From: Marinigracilibium pacificum
GTDB taxonomy: Bacteria; Bacteroidota; Bacteroidia; Cytophagales; Cyclobacteriaceae
Direction of reading: 5' to 3'
Assembly (NCBI RefSeq): GCF_012926615.1
Contig: NZ_JABBNU010000002.1
Coordinates: forward strand, 124,001-188,000
Length of the DNA stretch: 64,000 bases
Shown here: piece by piece, positions 60,527 to 64,000 of the stretch
Layout of the letters: every line of letters starts with the position of its first letter
Numbering within the stretch: position 1 is the stretch's first letter
Notes under the pieces: model-generated
Databases searched by the model: none
What the model saw: only the letters and a program-made list of their open reading frames with translations
Told to the model about the DNA's origin: nothing
Translations under genes and position numbers: made by a program

Positions 60527-62449
60527 TTAAGCTTTTGGTACAGTAATTTCTAATTGCTCCAGACAAGTTTGGTAAATGCTTTCCGGATCATAGCCACATT
60601 CCGCATGCAATTCCTCTTGTTCGCCATGCTCTACCAGTCTGTCTGGCATACCAAGTCGTTTTACTTTAGCTGAATAACCATGATCAGCCATAAATTCCAG
60701 AATTGCAGAACCGAATCCTCCAGGTAAGCACCCATCCTCAACGGTTATGACTTTTTCATAATTTTTGAAAATATCATGTAATAGCTCTTCATCCAATGGC
60801 TTGACGAATCTCATGTCATAATGACCAACGTCAATACCTTCTTCAGACAATCTGTTTGTTACTTCAACAGCATAGTTACCTATATGTCCAATAGTTAGAA
60901 TCGCTAAATCTCTTCCTTGTTTAATGCATCTGCCAGTGCCAACTTTCATTTCTTCCATTGGTGTTTGCCATTCAGGCATTACACCTTTTCCTCTAGGGTA
61001 CCTTATTGTAAAGGCTCCTTCTCTTGGAAGTTGAGCTGTGTACATCATATTGCGAAGCTCTGCCTCATTCATTGGAGCAGCAACAACGTTATTAGGTATA
61101 CATCTCATGAACGCAAGATCGTAAGCGCCATGGTGAGTTGCTCCGTCAGCTCCCGCAATTCCTGCTCTGTCTAGACAGAATACAACATGTAGATTTTGTA
61201 TACACACATCATGAATAACCTGATCGTATGCGCGTTGCATGAAGCTTGAGTAAATATTACAGAAAGGCACCTTTCCTTGAGTTGCTAAACCAGCTGAAAA
61301 GGTTACCGCATGCTGTTCGGCAATATCAACATCAAACGCCCTGTCCGGAATTTCTTCCATCATGATTTTCATGCTGCTACCCGATGGCATAGCCGGTGTG
61401 ATTCCTACAATATCTTTATTTTTTTCAGCCAGCTCTACCAGAGTATGTCCAAAAACATCCTGATATTTTGGAGGCTGAGGTTTTTCATTAACTTTTTTAT
61501 GAATTTCTCCTGTAATCTTATCAAAAGTACCCGGAGCATGCCAGGTAGTTTGATTTCCATTTTCAGCAGGCTTATATCCTTTACCTTTTCTGGTAACTAT
61601 ATGAAGGATTTTTGGTCCCGGAATATCCTTTAGGTCATTAAAGATTTCAACCAGATGGTCAACATCATGGCCATCAACTGGCCCGAAATATCTTAAATTA
61701 AATGATTCGAAAAGGTTACTTTGCTTTAATAGGAAAGATTTTATGCTAGTTTCAAGCTTGGAAACAATCTCTCTTGCATTTGGTCCGAATTTACTAACCT
61801 TTCCAAGGAGATTCCAGACATCGTCTTTAACCTTATTGTAAGTATGTGAAGTAGTAATGTCAGTTAAATAATCCTTCAGTGCACCTACATTTGGGTCAAT
61901 CGACATGCAGTTATCATTAAGAACAATTGTCAGGTTGGAATTTAATACTCCTGCCTGATTCATTCCTTCAAATGCAATACCTCCAGTCATGGCACCATCA
62001 CCTATAACTGCAATATGCTGCCTTGATTTATCATCATTAAGCTTTGAAGCAACAGACATCCCTAATGCTGCAGAAATAGAAGTTGAACTATGCCCAACGC
62101 CAAAGGCATCATATTCACTTTCTTTGATTTTTGGGAACCCGGATAATCCGCCATACTTACGGTTTGTATGAAACTGATCTCTTCGCCCGGTAATAATTTT
62201 ATGCCCATAAGCCTGATGACCTACATCCCAGACAAGTTGATCATATGGAGTATTATAAACATAATGTAGTGCAGTAGTAAGTTCAACAACTCCTAAGCTT
62301 GCTCCAAAATGTCCACCATATACTGATACGTTATCGATTATATACTGACGTAGCTCATCACAAAAGGCTTTCAGCTGTGACTTGTCTAGTTTTTTCAGAT
62401 CGTCAGGGCTGTCTACCTGCGCCAGTAATTTGCCGGGTTTGATTAACAT
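60527..62449 (-). CDS. dxs: 1-deoxy-D-xylulose-5-phosphate synthase
   Basis: The protein has 640 residues, the standard length. Motifs are NVSVYGGHFGASLGVVELTTALHYVYNTPYDQLVWDVGHQAYGHKI near 40-85, the ThDP-binding AVIGDGAMTGGIAFEGMNQAG with LTIVLNDNCMSI near 150-185, LRYFGPVDGHDVDHLVEI near 250, DIAEQHAVTFSAGLATQG near 370 and GADGATHHGAYDL near 425. It condenses pyruvate and glyceraldehyde 3-phosphate as the first step of the MEP pathway to isoprenoids, which include undecaprenyl carrier lipid. It leads a two-gene unit with an alpha/beta hydrolase. The scpA gene is divergent. Confidence 0.97.
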   Translation of the reverse strand: MLIKPGKLLAQVDSPDDLKKLDKSQLKAFCDELRQYIIDNVSVYGGHFGASLGVVELTTALHYVYNTPYDQLVWDVGHQAYGHKIITGRRDQFHTNRKYGGLSGFPKIKESEYDAFGVGHSSTSISAALGMSVASKLNDDKSRQHIAVIGDGAMTGGIAFEGMNQAGVLNSNLTIVLNDNCMSIDPNVGALKDYLTDITTSHTYNKVKDDVWNLLGKVSKFGPNAREIVSKLETSIKSFLLKQSNLFESFNLRYFGPVDGHDVDHLVEIFNDLKDIPGPKILHIVTRKGKGYKPAENGNQTTWHAPGTFDKITGEIHKKVNEKPQPPKYQDVFGHTLVELAEKNKDIVGITPAMPSGSSMKIMMEEIPDRAFDVDIAEQHAVTFSAGLATQGKVPFCNIYSSFMQRAYDQVIHDVCIQNLHVVFCLDRAGIAGADGATHHGAYDLAFMRCIPNNVVAAPMNEAELRNMMYTAQLPREGAFTIRYPRGKGVMPEWQTPMEEMKVGTGRCIKQGRDLAILTIGHIGNYAVEVTNRLSEEGIDVGHYDMRFVKPLDEELLHDIFKNYEKVITVEDGCLPGGFGSAILEFMADHGYSAKVKRLGMPDRLVEHGEQEELHAECGYDPESIYQTCLEQLEITVPKA

Positions 62450-62566
62450 AGGGCTTTTAAAATATTTACAGCTACTTTAACAGCTGCTAATTTATAATGT
62501 TTATAATTTTAAAGATAAACTTTTTCTTATCTACTGCAAAATTATATATTTTTTGGATACCAATGG

Positions 62567-62574
62567 TATATTTG
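62567..62574 (+). promoter_or_regulatory. Candidate -7 element of scpA
   Basis: TATATTTG is a perfect match to the Bacteroidota consensus TAnnTTTG, about 55 bases before the TTG start of scpA in the divergent region shared with dxs. I see no TTTG at the expected -33 spacing, so only the -7 element is supported. Confidence 0.4.
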
Positions 62575-62628
62575 TAATGCAACTTGAATCGTAAATGGTA
62601 CATTGTTACCAGTTAAAAATCTATAAAT

Positions 62629-63375
62629 TTGAGCTTTGAGATTAAACTTCCCCTATTTGAAGGTCCTTTTGACCTGCTGCTCTTTTTCATTGAAAGAGAT
62701 GAGTTGGATATTTATGATATTCCGATAAGTAAAATAACGCTTGATTTTTTAGATTATCTGAAGCATCTCGAACAGATGAATATAGAGGTTGCCAGTGAGT
62801 TTATCCTGGTTGCATCAACATTAATGCGTATCAAATCAAAAATGTTACTGCCTCGCCCGGAATTAGATGAACTAGGAAATGAGATTGACCCCCGTGAAGA
62901 ATTAGTAAAACACCTTCTGGAATACAAGAAATATAAATCAGTTATTAAGGAATTGGCTGAGATGGAGGGTGAAAGGATAACTCGTGAGAAAAGAGGTAAC
63001 ATAACCAAAGAGTTGCGTAAATTATCCGAAAGTACAAATGTTGAAGCCGAACTTCAGGATATAGATTTATTTAAGCTGTTAAAAGTTTACAGAAAAGTAC
63101 TTGAAAAATACGAGATTGAGCAATCCAGGCCTCGACATCAGGTCGTGCAATACCCATATACGATTGATGGTCAGAAACAGCGAATTCTTAATTGGTTATC
63201 AGATAAGCCAAGAGTGAGTTTTGAAGAAGTGATTTCAAAACAACCTGATAAAATAGCTGTAATATTTAATTTTTTGTCTATACTGGAACTTCTCCAGCTC
63301 AACTTAGTTACATTACATATCGGGGAAGGTTTTAATAATTTTTGGATCGAAAAAATCACAATGCAAGAAGCATAG
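62629..63375 (+). CDS. scpA: Segregation and condensation protein A (kleisin subunit of condensin)
   Basis: This 248-residue protein begins SFEIKLPLFEGPFDLLLFFIERDELDIYDIPISKIT, the highly conserved ScpA N-terminus. ASEFILVASTLMRIKSKMLLPRPE and DPREELVKHLLEYKKYKS follow, and the C-terminal winged-helix region (FEEVISKQPDKIAVIFNFLSILELLQLNLV) binds the Smc head. It joins ScpB and Smc in chromosome condensation. The start is TTG at 62629: a stop lies 15 bases upstream in frame, and no ATG or GTG occurs before the conserved N-terminus. It is followed 6 bases downstream by a membrane protein gene. Confidence 0.95.
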   Translation: MSFEIKLPLFEGPFDLLLFFIERDELDIYDIPISKITLDFLDYLKHLEQMNIEVASEFILVASTLMRIKSKMLLPRPELDELGNEIDPREELVKHLLEYKKYKSVIKELAEMEGERITREKRGNITKELRKLSESTNVEAELQDIDLFKLLKVYRKVLEKYEIEQSRPRHQVVQYPYTIDGQKQRILNWLSDKPRVSFEEVISKQPDKIAVIFNFLSILELLQLNLVTLHIGEGFNNFWIEKITMQEA

Positions 63376-63381
63376 TATTTC

Positions 63382-64000
63382 ATGGAAATAAATGCCAAGA
63401 AAGCTTTTGAGACATTAAATCCCAGGAAAGTATGGATTCCTGTGGCTATAGGTTTGGCTATAGTTGTTTATTTATTTTGGTCTGATCCGGATATGACTGT
63501 TTCAGATATATCAAATATTCTAAATGCTAAGCTTCTACCTTTACTTCTAGCCGTTCTTGTTTTGGTGGCAAGAGATTTTGGATACATGTATCGAATCAGA
63601 GCTCTTACTAATCATGAAATTGAATGGGGCAGTGCATTTTATGTGATCATTTTATGGGAGTTTGCCTCAGCGGTTACACCTTCCGTTGTTGGAGGTACAG
63701 CAGTTGCTGTATTTATACTAATGATGGAAAGAATGTCATTTGGACGATCGCTTTCTTTCGTTATGTTGACTGCCATTTTTGATAATCTTTATTTCCTTAC
63801 AGTAGCTCCTTTGGTAATATTTTTTACTGCTGGAAATATTTTTCCTGAATTGACTCAATCTTTTACTGTTTTTGGATTTGACTTTAATGTTGATAAAGGA
63901 CTTGAGAATTTATTTTGGATAAGTTTTTCATTGATTTTGCTTTATACCTGCATAATGAGCTATGCCCTATTTTTCAGGCCAAGAGCATTTAAATGGATCT
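63382..64000 (+). CDS. Lysylphosphatidylglycerol-synthase-type (UPF0104) membrane protein, truncated by window edge
   Basis: The gene starts at the ATG at 63382, 6 bases after scpA, and runs off the right edge, leaving about 206 codons. My translation begins MEINAKKAFETLNPRKVW, then alternates hydrophobic helices: IPVAIGLAIVVYLFW, LLPLLLAVLVLVARDFGYMYRIRALTNHEIEW, FYVIILWEFASAVTPSVVGGTAVAVFILMMERM and FLTVAPLVIFFTAG. The EFASAVTPSVVGG segment is characteristic of the LPG_synthase_TM/UPF0104 family (flippase-like domain of MprF-type proteins). Function may be lipid transport. Only the N-terminal half is in view. Confidence 0.8.
   Translation, partial: MEINAKKAFETLNPRKVWIPVAIGLAIVVYLFWSDPDMTVSDISNILNAKLLPLLLAVLVLVARDFGYMYRIRALTNHEIEWGSAFYVIILWEFASAVTPSVVGGTAVAVFILMMERMSFGRSLSFVMLTAIFDNLYFLTVAPLVIFFTAGNIFPELTQSFTVFGFDFNVDKGLENLFWISFSLILLYTCIMSYALFFRPRAFKWI

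Overview
The window is an AT-rich chromosomal segment from a member of the Bacteroidota, most likely of the Cytophagales/Fulvivirga-Marivirga type. The taxonomy is inferred from gene content. The evidence is a SusC/SusD pair, a beta-propeller/Y_Y_Y sensor kinase, lipoproteins with Bacteroidota-style signal peptides, a short ketol-acid reductoisomerase, DUF805, DUF6671, DUF368 and DUF5996 proteins, almost no Shine-Dalgarno-like sequence before starts, and promoter candidates resembling the Bacteroidota -7 consensus TAnnTTTG. No phage, transposase, CRISPR array or rRNA operon is visible. One tRNA gene, tRNA-Arg(CCU), is present.

Layout. 1-16 kb is mostly accessory and outer-membrane material: a truncated DUF711 protein, a degenerate ThiE-like barrel, a histidine kinase/LuxR-type regulator pair, a SusC-SusD-lipoprotein operon closed by a strong terminator, a TPR/beta-propeller protein, a GNAT enzyme, two proline-iminopeptidase-like hydrolases, a small lipoprotein, DoxX and DUF5996. 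16.9-24.7 kb, all minus strand, holds CstA, a FucP-type sugar transporter overlapping a ROK kinase, a patatin/outer-membrane-barrel fusion and a SphA-type barrel. 24.7-25.4 kb is a gene-poor patch with a duplicated module next to tRNA-Arg. 25.5-27.6 kb holds an SDR enzyme and HflX. 27.7-36.0 kb is a tight plus-strand run: glycosyltransferase, Wza-like exporter, Wzc-like tyrosine kinase, PHP-type tyrosine phosphatase, epimerase-like SDR, TPR protein and phosphosulfolactate synthase. DUF368 and AroE follow.

38.2-45.8 kb is a complete isoleucine/valine operon, ilvE-D-B-N-C-A, on the minus strand. It is preceded by a promoter candidate, a 21-codon leader peptide very rich in Ile and Val codons, and a terminator with a possible antiterminator: a classical attenuator arrangement. 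This is the strongest regulatory find. 46-56 kb carries an S9 peptidase, a truncated haemoglobin overlapping a Mut7-C protein, tandem DUF805 proteins, an MFS transporter, BON and BON-LysM proteins, an SDR and a scramblase-like protein. 56-64 kb holds isocitrate dehydrogenase with a DUF6671 partner, a TlpA-like lipoprotein, Dxs with an alpha/beta hydrolase, ScpA, and a truncated LPG-synthase-type membrane protein.

Several genes have long in-frame extensions whose first possible start lies inside a terminator hairpin of the neighbouring gene. In those cases I chose the downstream start. Several other genes have no ATG start at all (Wzc-like, CpsB-like, ScpA, one MFS protein, and the ROK kinase, which lacks any of ATG, GTG or TTG).
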